This document shows, piece by piece, positions 35,971 to 43,835 of a DNA stretch of 64,000 bases (positions are counted from its first letter, which is position 1; every line of letters starts with the position of its first letter). The stretch lies in assembly GCA_020445405.1 (NCBI GenBank), contig JAGRGQ010000007.1, positions 1 to 64,000 on the forward strand. Direction: 5' to 3'. Source of the stretch: Gammaproteobacteria bacterium. GTDB lineage: Bacteria > Pseudomonadota > Gammaproteobacteria > Chromatiales > Chromatiaceae. The notes beneath the pieces are model-generated. The model was not told where the DNA came from. It saw only the letters and a list, made by a program, of their open reading frames with translations, and searched no databases. Position numbers and translations under genes: made by a program.

Positions 35971-37050
35971 ATGCTTTATCGCGAAGCTGGCGAATTCAAG
36001 GCAACCTATCAGGCGGACCAGGCGATCCTGACCATCCGCCAGGACCGCTGGTTCATGCTGGCGCTGATGGTGATAGCCTTCCTGGTTATCCCGTTGATCT
36101 CCAGCGAATATTGGCTGGGAACCATCATGCTGCCGTTCCTGATTCTGGCGCTGGCCGCGCTGGGGTTGAACGTGCTGACCGGCTATGCCGGACAGTTGAG
36201 CCTCGGTACCGGAGGATTCATGGCCACCGGCGCTTTCGCGGCCTACAAACTGGCCACCAGTTTCCCCGATCTGCATATCTTCCTGGTGATCCTGCTGGCG
36301 GGCGGTATAACCGCCGTCGCCGGGCTGCTGTTCGGCATTCCGTCGCTGCGCATCAAGGGCTTTTACCTGGCGGTCGCCACCCTCGCCTCTCAGTTCTTCC
36401 TGATCTGGATGTTCAATAAGTTCGGCTGGTTTACCAACTACAGCGCCTCGGGTGTCATCTCGGCACCCCCGATGGCAGTGATTGGAGACAGCTATGTCAC
36501 CGGTCCCTATGCCACCGCCGAAGCCAAGTATCTGTTCGTACTGAGCATCGTGGTGCTGTTTGCGCTGATGACCAAGAATCTGGTGCGCTCCAACATCGGT
36601 CGCGAATGGATGGCGGTGAGAGACATGGATATCGCCGCCGAAATCATCGGCATCAGGATGCTGCCGACCAAGCTGAAGGCATTCGCCTACAGCTCGTTTC
36701 TGTGCGGCATCGCCGGCGCGCTCTGGGCTTTCGTCTATACCGGCTCGGTGGAGCCGCTGGCATTCGACGTAAACCGCTCTTTCCAGATTCTGTTCATGAT
36801 CATCATCGGCGGTCTGGGTTCCATCATGGGTGCCTTTCTGGGCGCGGGTTTTATCGTGCTGCTGCCCATTTTCCTGAATAACGCGCCGCACTGGATCGGG
36901 CTCAACATTCACGTGGACCTGATCTCGCACATCGAGTTCATGGTGTTCGGCGCATTGATCATCTTCTTCCTGATCGTCGAGCCGCACGGGCTTGCGCGAC
37001 TGTGGCAGCTGCTGAAGGAGAAGCTGCGCCTATGGCCCTTCCCCTACTAG
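35971..37050 (+). CDS. livM: Branched-chain-type ABC transporter permease LivM
   Basis: 359 residues from the ATG at 35971, four bases after the livH stop; the longer open frame merely overlaps livH. A ~35-residue cytoplasmic N-terminus precedes about nine helices. LivM landmarks are LAALGLNVLTGYAGQLSLGTGG, LRIKGFYLAVATLASQF, the coupling loop REWMAVRDMDIAAEIIGI and IIIGGLGSIMGAFLGAGFI. It forms the channel with LivH. Confidence 0.92.
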   Translation: MLYREAGEFKATYQADQAILTIRQDRWFMLALMVIAFLVIPLISSEYWLGTIMLPFLILALAALGLNVLTGYAGQLSLGTGGFMATGAFAAYKLATSFPDLHIFLVILLAGGITAVAGLLFGIPSLRIKGFYLAVATLASQFFLIWMFNKFGWFTNYSASGVISAPPMAVIGDSYVTGPYATAEAKYLFVLSIVVLFALMTKNLVRSNIGREWMAVRDMDIAAEIIGIRMLPTKLKAFAYSSFLCGIAGALWAFVYTGSVEPLAFDVNRSFQILFMIIIGGLGSIMGAFLGAGFIVLLPIFLNNAPHWIGLNIHVDLISHIEFMVFGALIIFFLIVEPHGLARLWQLLKEKLRLWPFPY

Positions 37051-37111
37051 TTTCGGGCGGCCACCTATAATTGGAAGGTTACTTGTATCGTTCAACTGGA
37101 GGATAACCAAC

Positions 37112-38437
37112 GTGAGTATAAAGCGAATAAAAACCAGCATTATTGCGGCCGCGGTCATCAGCGGCCTGATCGGCGCTTCGGCGGCACTGGCCGCGGACAG
37201 CCAGTTTGTCGGTTCATTGGTCTATCGTACCGGCCCCTACGCACCCGGCGGCATTCCCTGGGCCGACGGCTTCGCCGATTATATCGAGCTGCTCAACGCG
37301 CGTGACGGCGGCATCAACGGCGTCAAGCTGGAACTCGAGGAGTGCGACACCGCCTACAATACCGACAAGGGCGTGGAGTGCTACGAGCGGCTGAAAAACA
37401 AGGGCAGCACCGGCATGCCTGCTGTAATGCCGCTGTCGACCGGAATCACCTATGCGCTGCTGGACCGCGTGGTGGCGGACAAGATCCCGCTGATCACCTC
37501 CGGCTACGGCCGTGCCGATGCCGCGGATGGACGCATCTTCCCGTATGTTTTCGTACCGCCGGCCACCTACTGGGGTGGCGCCGACATCGCCATCAACTAC
37601 ATCGCCAACCAGGAGGGCGGCTACGGCAATCTGAAGGGCAAGAAGATCGCATTGGTCTACCACGACTCCGCCTACGGCAAGGAGCCGATCAAGACCCTGC
37701 AGGCACTGGCATCTCAGTATGGCTTCCAGTTCTCCGAATTCCCGGTCCCGCATCCAGGTCTGGAGCAGAAGGCCACCTGGCTGAAGATCGGACGACAGCT
37801 GCGTCCCGATTACGTATTGATGTGGGGCTGGGGCGTGATGAACGCCACCGCGATCAAAGAAGCCGCAGCGGTCGGTTTCCCGCGTGAGAAATTTATCGGC
37901 GTCTGGTGGTCCGGTAATGATGCGGACATGATCCCTGCGGGCGACGCGGCAAAGGGTTACAAATCCCTGCAGTTCAACGGTGTGGGATCGGATTTCGGTG
38001 TCCACAAGCAGATCAAGAGCGAACTCTATGAGAAGGGCAAGGGTTCCGCGAAATCGGCGGAAAACACCGGCGAGGTGGCGTATAACCGAGGACTTCAGAG
38101 TGCCTTCATCCTGACCGAGGCACTGCGGGGTGCGATGGCCGAGTACGGCAACAAGCCAATGACCGGTGAGCAGGTGGCATGGGCGATGGACCGGCTGGAC
38201 ATCAGCGCAGATCGTTTGAAAGAGGTCGGTGCGGACGGACTGTTCGACCCGATCAAACTGAGCTGTGCCGATCATCTGGGCAAGGGCCGCGCCAAGGTGA
38301 CCCAGTGGGACGGCAGCAAGTGGGTGGCGATCAGCGACTGGATCGAACCCCATGCGACGATGCTGCGCTCCATGTACGAGGCTTCCGCCGCGGCTTACGC
38401 CAAAGAGAAGGGCATCACGCCGCGCGACTGCAAATAA
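37112..38437 (+). CDS. Periplasmic substrate-binding protein of the Liv-type transporter
   Basis: 441 residues from a GTG after GGAGGATAA. A signal peptide with a basic start and hydrophobic core ends at about SAALA-ADS. The mature part is a type I periplasmic fold: QFVGSLVYRTGPYAPGGIPW, GGINGVKLELEECDTAYNTD, IPLITSGYGRADAADG and KKIALVYHDSAYGKEP. It is longer than LivJ/LivK (~370) and belongs to the group found beside acyl-CoA or aromatic-acid ligases. The ligand is probably not a plain amino acid, but this is inference. Confidence 0.9.
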   Translation: MSIKRIKTSIIAAAVISGLIGASAALAADSQFVGSLVYRTGPYAPGGIPWADGFADYIELLNARDGGINGVKLELEECDTAYNTDKGVECYERLKNKGSTGMPAVMPLSTGITYALLDRVVADKIPLITSGYGRADAADGRIFPYVFVPPATYWGGADIAINYIANQEGGYGNLKGKKIALVYHDSAYGKEPIKTLQALASQYGFQFSEFPVPHPGLEQKATWLKIGRQLRPDYVLMWGWGVMNATAIKEAAAVGFPREKFIGVWWSGNDADMIPAGDAAKGYKSLQFNGVGSDFGVHKQIKSELYEKGKGSAKSAENTGEVAYNRGLQSAFILTEALRGAMAEYGNKPMTGEQVAWAMDRLDISADRLKEVGADGLFDPIKLSCADHLGKGRAKVTQWDGSKWVAISDWIEPHATMLRSMYEASAAAYAKEKGITPRDCK

Positions 38438-38465
38438 GCGGTCAAAGCCGATGTAACAACAGCCT

Positions 38466-38491
38466 CCCCCGGGGTCGATCGACCCCGGGGG
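38466..38491 (+). terminator. 26-bp perfect palindrome followed by TTT, between binding protein and livF
   Basis: CCCCCGGGGTCGA and its complement form a 13-bp uninterrupted dyad, followed by TTTCCCC. In RNA this is a strong GC hairpin 29 bases after the binding-protein stop. It may be a partial terminator that keeps binding-protein transcript high relative to livF, or a 3' stabilising structure. Confidence 0.6.
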
Positions 38492-38525
38492 TTTCCCCAG
38501 CTGACAGAATAATGACGGGCCCGGC

Positions 38526-39341
38526 ATGGCAGACAACGACAAAGCCTTCCTGACGATCAACAATATCGAAGTGATCTACGACCACGTCATACTGGTGCTC
38601 AAGGGCGTCTCGCTCGAAGTGCCGAAAGGCGGCATAGTCGCGCTGCTGGGCGCCAATGGGGCCGGCAAATCCACCACTTTAAAGGCGATCTCGAACCTGC
38701 TCGGTGCCGAGCGCGGAGACGTGACCAAAGGCAGCATCGAGTACAAAGGCGAACAGGTGCACAACCTGAATCCGGCTGACCTGGTCAAACGGGGTATTGT
38801 GCAGGTGATGGAGGGCCGCCACTGCTTCGAACATCTTTCCATCGAAGAGAATCTGCTGACCGGCGCCTACACCCGCAGCGACGGCCGCAAGGCGATTTCC
38901 GATGACATGAAGCTGGTCTACGACTATTTCCCACGGCTCTACGAACGCCGTTCGAGCCAGGCCGGCTACACCTCCGGCGGCGAACAGCAGATGTGCGCCA
39001 TCGGCCGGGCACTGATGGCGCGGCCGGATATGATCCTGCTCGACGAACCATCCATGGGTCTGGCGCCGCAGCTGGTCGAGGAGATCTTCGAAATCGTCAG
39101 AAAACTGAATCAGAACGAAGGGGTCAGCATTCTGCTTGCCGAACAGAACACCAACATTGCCCTCAGATATTCGGATTACGGCTACATCATGGAGAACGGC
39201 CGGGTGGTGATGGAGGGCAATGCCGGGGAGCTGGGTGAAAACGAGGACGTGAAGGAGTTCTATCTCGGCATCTCCACCGAGGGACGCAAGAGCTTTCGCG
39301 ATGTCAAACACTACCGCCGCCGCAAACGCTGGCTGACTTAG
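38526..39341 (+). CDS. livF: Branched-chain-type ABC transporter ATP-binding protein LivF
   Basis: 271 residues. Walker A LLGANGAGKSTTLKAISNLL, the LivF-type GIVQVMEGRHCFEHLSIEENL, the signature YTSGGEQQMCAIGRAL, and Walker B MILLDEPSMGLAPQ are all intact; the switch His position reads LLAEQNTNIAL, as in other LivF proteins. Its C-terminus is about 30 residues longer than E. coli LivF and ends in a basic YRRRKRW stretch. It is separated from the other liv genes by the palindrome at 38466. Confidence 0.92.
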   Translation: MADNDKAFLTINNIEVIYDHVILVLKGVSLEVPKGGIVALLGANGAGKSTTLKAISNLLGAERGDVTKGSIEYKGEQVHNLNPADLVKRGIVQVMEGRHCFEHLSIEENLLTGAYTRSDGRKAISDDMKLVYDYFPRLYERRSSQAGYTSGGEQQMCAIGRALMARPDMILLDEPSMGLAPQLVEEIFEIVRKLNQNEGVSILLAEQNTNIALRYSDYGYIMENGRVVMEGNAGELGENEDVKEFYLGISTEGRKSFRDVKHYRRRKRWLT

Positions 39342-39351
39342 ATAATTGGAT

Positions 39352-39402
39352 AATTGGGGTCAGAGTCGAATTAGCGAGGCTAATTCGACTCTGACCCCAA
39401 TT
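39352..39402. repeat. 24-bp perfect hairpin of the GGGGTCAGA type
   Basis: AATTGGGGTCAGAGTCGAAT+TAGC (39352-39375) and its exact complement (39379-39402) are separated by GAG. The 51-base structure fills most of the gap between livF and the PaaK-like gene. It could end livF transcription, but it has the look of a palindromic dispersed repeat related to the GGGGTC ends at 4948 and 23949. Confidence 0.75.
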
Positions 39403-39424
39403 GGATGCACAAGAACAGACAAAA

Positions 39425-40660
39425 ATGACCGACTACTACGATTCACTCGAAACCCGCGACCCGGCCGAGCGCGACCGGGAGCTGATTGGCCAGGTTGCCG
39501 CACAGATTGCGCACGCCAAATCAGCCGCCCCGGCCTATGCCAAGCGCTTTGCCGACCTGGAGGCTGCCGACATCGACTCCGGCCCAGCCATTGCCAGACT
39601 GCCGCTGACGCGTAAAACCGAGCTGCTTGCGCTGCAGCGGGAGAATCCCCCATTTGGCGGTTTCTCAGCCGTTTCCGGTGCCGCGCTCTCGCATATCTTC
39701 GCCTCCCCCGGCCCGATCTACGAGCCGGGCAGCAGACGTGCCGATTTCTGGCGCTTCGCGCGCGCCCTGTTCGCCGCAGGCTTCCGCAGCGGGGACATCG
39801 TGCACAACTGCTTCTCCTACCATCTGACGCCGGCCGGTGCGATGGTCGAGAGCGGTGCCCATGCACTCGGCTGCACCGTCATCCCGGCCGGTGTCGGCCA
39901 GAGCGAACTGCAGGCGCAGACCATCGCCGATCTGCGACCCGACGGCTACGTCGGTACACCCTCCTTTCTGAAAATCATTCTGGAGAAGGCCGATGAGCTG
40001 GGCCTGGATGTCGGCAGCATCCGCAAAGGCCTGGTCAGCGGTGAGGCGCTGCCGCCCCCGTTGCGGGAGGGTTTCAGCACGCGCGGCATCGATCTGTATC
40101 AATGCTATGCCACCGCTGATCTCGGCGTCATCGCCTATGAGTCGGAAGCGCGTGAGGGCTTGGTCATCGATGAGGGGATCTACCTGGAGATCGTGCGGCC
40201 CGGCAGCGGCGACACCGTCAGCGACGGCGAAGTCGGCGAGGTGGTGGTCACCAGCCTCAACCCGGACTATCCGCTGATCCGCTTTGCCACCGGAGACCTC
40301 TCCGCGATTCTCCCCGGCAGCAGCCCCTGCGGCCGCACCAATCGCCGGATCAAGGGGTGGATGGGGCGCGCCGATCAGACCGCAAAGGTACGGGGCATGT
40401 TCATTCACCCGGAACAGGTGAATAAGGTGATCAAACGGCATCCGGAGATCATCCGCGCCAGACTGGTTGTGGACTGGGTCGATCAGAGCGACCGTATGCG
40501 GCTGCTGTGCGAAGTCGGGCAAGGGGATGCTCAACTGGCGGCGGCGATCGACGAGAGCATTCGGGATGTCTGCAAAGTGCGCGGAGAGACCGAATTTGTC
40601 GCCGTCGGCTCGCTTGCCAACGATGGCAAAGTCATCGACGATATCCGCAGCTACGACTGA
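39425..40660 (+). CDS. Phenylacetate-CoA ligase-like AMP-binding protein
   Basis: 411 residues from the ATG at 39425; an upstream in-frame TTG lies inside the hairpin and is rejected. Overall layout matches PaaK: DLYQCYATADLGVIAYES (adenine-binding region), PLIRFATGDLSAIL (the R/TGD hinge), KGWMGRADQTAKVRGMFIHP and a C-terminal small domain. However, the Ser/Thr/Gly-rich phosphate loop of PaaK (SSGTTG-type) is replaced by FASPGPIYEPG. Relatives beside Liv genes share this trait. It may activate an aromatic or short acid imported by the transporter, or have a changed chemistry. Confidence 0.82.
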   Translation: MTDYYDSLETRDPAERDRELIGQVAAQIAHAKSAAPAYAKRFADLEAADIDSGPAIARLPLTRKTELLALQRENPPFGGFSAVSGAALSHIFASPGPIYEPGSRRADFWRFARALFAAGFRSGDIVHNCFSYHLTPAGAMVESGAHALGCTVIPAGVGQSELQAQTIADLRPDGYVGTPSFLKIILEKADELGLDVGSIRKGLVSGEALPPPLREGFSTRGIDLYQCYATADLGVIAYESEAREGLVIDEGIYLEIVRPGSGDTVSDGEVGEVVVTSLNPDYPLIRFATGDLSAILPGSSPCGRTNRRIKGWMGRADQTAKVRGMFIHPEQVNKVIKRHPEIIRARLVVDWVDQSDRMRLLCEVGQGDAQLAAAIDESIRDVCKVRGETEFVAVGSLANDGKVIDDIRSYD

Positions 40661-40669
40661 TCCAGCGCC

Positions 40670-41764
40670 ATGCCCGCAAACAAACTGCTGAGCGGTTACA
40701 ATGTGCTGGACCTCTCTCAGTACATCCCGGGCCCCTATGCCGCACGCTCGCTGGCGGATCTCGGTGCACAGGTCATCAAGATCGAACCACCCGCCGGTGA
40801 CCCGATGCGCAATTTCATTTGTGCCGGCAATGAGGGAGAGGCTTCGCCCATTTACCGGCACCTCAACCGGGGTAAAACAATTGCTGTACTGAACCTCAAA
40901 AATACCCAGGACAAGCAGCATCTGGCCCGGCTGCTGCGCGGAGCGGACGTTCTGCTTGAATCTTACCGTCCCGGCGTTATGGCCCGGCTCGGTTTTGATC
41001 GGGACCGTTTGCAGGCCATCAATCCCAGGCTGGTGCACTGCGCCCTTTCCGGGTTCGGGCAGACCGGACCGTTCCGCGACCGCGCGGGACACGACCTGAC
41101 CTACTGTGCGGTTGCCGGCGCGCTGTGCGCCTCCGGCACAGAAAAGCAGCCGGTATTGACTTATCCACCTGTAGCCGACCACGCTGGAGCCATGCAGGCG
41201 GTAAACGCGGTGCTGGCCGCGCTGCTGCACAGGGAGCGAAGCGGCAGGGGGGCCTTTCTCGATATCAGCCTCACCGAGTCCATTCTCGCCTGGCAGTACG
41301 TGGGACTCTCCGAATCACAGCATGAAACCCGGCAACTGCGCGAACGGTTGCTACTGAACGGCGGCGCGGCCTGCTACAACATCTATACCACCTCCGATGG
41401 AAGATTCGTGACGCTGGCGGCATTGGAAACGAAGTTCTGGAAAGCGTTCTGTTGCCAGACGGATCACCCGGAATGGATTGCAAGGCACCAGGAACCGCTA
41501 CCGCAGAAGGATCTGATAGCCGAGTTGCAGGCGCTCTTTTCCACCCAGCCGCTGTCTGCATGGCAAAACCTGCTGGCAGAGACGGATTGCTGCTTCGAGC
41601 CGATTCCGGCGTTCAATGAAATCGCAACTCACCCCCAATTTGAAGCACGGGCTTCCATCACCGGCGTACAACCCGGATATCCGGGCTGGATCAACGGGGA
41701 GCCTGTGGAGACAGCGTCCGATTACGTTGAGCTGGCTGCCGGAGAGACGCCTTTGTGGCGTTGA
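40670..41764 (+). CDS. CaiB/BaiF-family CoA-transferase
   Basis: 364 residues, nine bases after the ligase-like gene. Family III CoA-transferase features: YNVLDLSQYIPGPYAARSLADLG at the start, VIKIEPPAGDPMR, LNRGKTIAVLNLK, ADVLLESYRPGVMARLG and the active-site region RGAFLDISLTESILAW, where the Asp forms the acyl-enzyme anhydride. It moves CoA between carboxylates, or epimerises 2-methylacyl-CoA as in AMACR. It is probably the last gene of the plus-strand liv cluster; the 201 bases before the convergent MaoC gene show no gene. Confidence 0.9.
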   Translation: MPANKLLSGYNVLDLSQYIPGPYAARSLADLGAQVIKIEPPAGDPMRNFICAGNEGEASPIYRHLNRGKTIAVLNLKNTQDKQHLARLLRGADVLLESYRPGVMARLGFDRDRLQAINPRLVHCALSGFGQTGPFRDRAGHDLTYCAVAGALCASGTEKQPVLTYPPVADHAGAMQAVNAVLAALLHRERSGRGAFLDISLTESILAWQYVGLSESQHETRQLRERLLLNGGAACYNIYTTSDGRFVTLAALETKFWKAFCCQTDHPEWIARHQEPLPQKDLIAELQALFSTQPLSAWQNLLAETDCCFEPIPAFNEIATHPQFEARASITGVQPGYPGWINGEPVETASDYVELAAGETPLWR

Positions 41765-41965
41765 CAGTTGTGCTGCCGATGCACGGAAGAAAAAACGGGG
41801 TCTTACCCGTATCGATCGGCGCGCCTTTTCACGGCGCACCGACTGGTACAGGCTAAATTCAATTATTGAATTCGCTTCAACTCTCGCAACGCTGCCGGGG
41901 GTGCCGGGAAACAGCGATTTTTCTCGCGTTTCCTGCGGCCTGGCCAGAACTGCTCCCGCTGACCG

Positions 41966-42439
41966 CTAACCGATGCTGACCTGCGGCAGTTCAGGCGCCT
42001 CGACTTCGCCGCTTTTGGCCGGTGCCATCACCGTTGCGTCGCCTTTCACCACCAGCTTGTCATCCTGATTGAACACTTCGGTGTCGATGGTGACCCACTT
42101 CTTCTCATCCTGTTTTCCGGATACCGTCAGTTTCACGGTCAGTGTGTCACCCAATAAAACCGGCCGGCGGAAACTCAGATTCTGACCGAGATAGATGGTT
42201 CCGGGACCAGGCATGACCATGGCCAGCGCCGCCGAGATCAGACCGGCAGACCACATGCCATGTGCGATTCGGGTCTTGAACGGCGTCCCTTTCGCGAACT
42301 CCTCGTTGAGGTGCACCGGATTGACGTCGCCGGAGGTGCGGGCAAAGAGCACCAGATCCTCTTCAGTCAGGGTTTTGGAAAAGGTTGCCGTTTGACCGAT
42401 CTCCAGTTCATCGTAGGAAATGCTCTTTATTGTTTTCAA
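41966..42439 (-). CDS. MaoC-family (R)-specific enoyl-CoA hydratase (second copy)
   Basis: 157 residues. The hydratase-2 motif is SGDVNPVHLNEEFAKG followed by RIAHGMWSAGLIS. It is clearly paralogous to the protein at 23310-23795, with identical length of the core and shared VMPGPG and RPV-x-GDTLT stretches. It starts seven bases after the Nudix-lactamase fusion gene and is probably co-transcribed with it. One paralogue may serve short-chain, the other branched or longer enoyl-CoA. Confidence 0.88.
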   Translation of the reverse strand: MKTIKSISYDELEIGQTATFSKTLTEEDLVLFARTSGDVNPVHLNEEFAKGTPFKTRIAHGMWSAGLISAALAMVMPGPGTIYLGQNLSFRRPVLLGDTLTVKLTVSGKQDEKKWVTIDTEVFNQDDKLVVKGDATVMAPAKSGEVEAPELPQVSIG

Positions 42440-42445
42440 GGTTTT

Positions 42446-43783
42446 TTACTCCGTGCTGAGTCCTAGCTTACGCAGATGCTGACGTACATTCTGTTGCGCC
42501 AGCGGAAGCAACTTACGATCCAGTCCAACATAAATGGACGCAACCATCTCATCGATACTGCTCCCGCTTTGGTGGAGGGATTCGATCTGCCGTTCACGCG
42601 CCATCCGATGCGCGAACACCTGTTCAAGCAGCCAGGTTTCCCCGGCAGGAAGACCGTGTGCCGGAATTATAACCCCGGGCTTCAGTGAAATCACCCGTTG
42701 CAGGCTGTTCAGGTAAGCACGCATCTCCCCTTCCGGTTCCGGAATGACCACACTGCCCTGGGTTTGCACCAGATCGCTCACCATGAACCATGCATAATCT
42801 TCAGGGGCGAGCCCGAGCATGCCGTCATCATGACCCGGCAGATAGTGAGCCCGAACCTCACGGCCCTGCCAGCGGGTAACGACGTCACCCTCCTGCAGGG
42901 TCGCGACGCTGACACCGTCCAGGTAGCCGGCCCCGTACGAGGCCCTGAGACGCTGTTCGGTGCGCGCCGAGCAGAGAATGGGCAGTCCCAACCGCCGCGC
43001 GAGATCCGGCGCCTGCTGGTGATGATCGCGATGATGGTGTGTAATCAGGATACGGTCCACCGGATACCTTTGCAGCGTGCGCAGCAGTTTATCGTAGCTG
43101 TCGCCGTCCTTCGGAGACGGGTCGACAAGGCAGACCGGGCAATCCGGGTCGCCCAGCCGCAGCGCGTTCGTGAACCTGGCGGGAGGCAGTGTCAGCGACG
43201 GCACCGGAATGAGACCCACCCCCGTGATCAGCTCCAGATAAGGCAACTCACTCTCTTCGTCGTAAACGATATTGATTGGATCCACGCGTTGCGCCGCCAT
43301 GTCGGCCGCCAGCGTTTGCACAATATTCCGCGTTGGTGCGACCATCAGCGTCTCTCCGCTCATGAACTGCCGCCACAACTCACCGCCCTGCACCCAACCG
43401 GCCCAGGCAATCTCCTCGCTGTCCGGCGTGAACGCCGGTTTTCGATTCAATTCGATTTTGTAGTGCGGAACGCTGAAGCGCACCGCCGCAAAGCTGGGCG
43501 TTACCGCGGTACCGAGCAACGCAATGGAACGGACCTCGCCCCGCATCAGTGCCGATTCCAGATCGAAACCGATCTCCTCCTGCAGCTCCCGGCAAAGCGC
43601 GCGTATCTGATACGCCGGAAACGCGTTCAGTTTCGGGTGATCGAACGCATGCTCCGAGTCCCCTTTATCGACTTTCCCGCCGGGGAAAGCGATATATCCG
43701 GGAAACGCGAGCAGATGGGGCTGCCGCCGGACAGCGAACAGCTGATCGCCGTGAACGAGTACCGCTGAGACTGCTTCACGCAT
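42446..43783 (-). CDS. Nudix hydrolase-metallo-beta-lactamase fusion protein
   Basis: 445 residues. The first ~170 are a Nudix domain with a split box: FPGGKVDKGDSEH (33-45) and RALCRELQEEIGFD (61-74) are separated by about 16 extra residues, as in the NUDT7/NUDT19-type CoA diphosphatases, which carry an insertion in the box. From about 190 on is a complete metallo-beta-lactamase fold: ITHHHRDHH, YLPGHDDG, MVSDLV and IIPAHG supply all metal ligands, as in LACTB2 and glyoxalase II relatives. A two-hydrolase fusion beside acyl-CoA genes suggests CoA-ester turnover or removal of damaged CoA derivatives. No direct evidence of substrate. Confidence 0.85.
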   Translation of the reverse strand: MREAVSAVLVHGDQLFAVRRQPHLLAFPGYIAFPGGKVDKGDSEHAFDHPKLNAFPAYQIRALCRELQEEIGFDLESALMRGEVRSIALLGTAVTPSFAAVRFSVPHYKIELNRKPAFTPDSEEIAWAGWVQGGELWRQFMSGETLMVAPTRNIVQTLAADMAAQRVDPINIVYDEESELPYLELITGVGLIPVPSLTLPPARFTNALRLGDPDCPVCLVDPSPKDGDSYDKLLRTLQRYPVDRILITHHHRDHHQQAPDLARRLGLPILCSARTEQRLRASYGAGYLDGVSVATLQEGDVVTRWQGREVRAHYLPGHDDGMLGLAPEDYAWFMVSDLVQTQGSVVIPEPEGEMRAYLNSLQRVISLKPGVIIPAHGLPAGETWLLEQVFAHRMARERQIESLHQSGSSIDEMVASIYVGLDRKLLPLAQQNVRQHLRKLGLSTE

Positions 43784-43835
43784 GGCGTAATCCCGACAGT
43801 TTGAGGATGATCCGATCGCCCGGCAGTTGATCGGC

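Noticed and set aside
39401..39424. TTG start for the PaaK-like gene within the hairpin
   Set aside because: It would place the start codon inside the 24-bp stem; the ATG at 39425 fits the family better.
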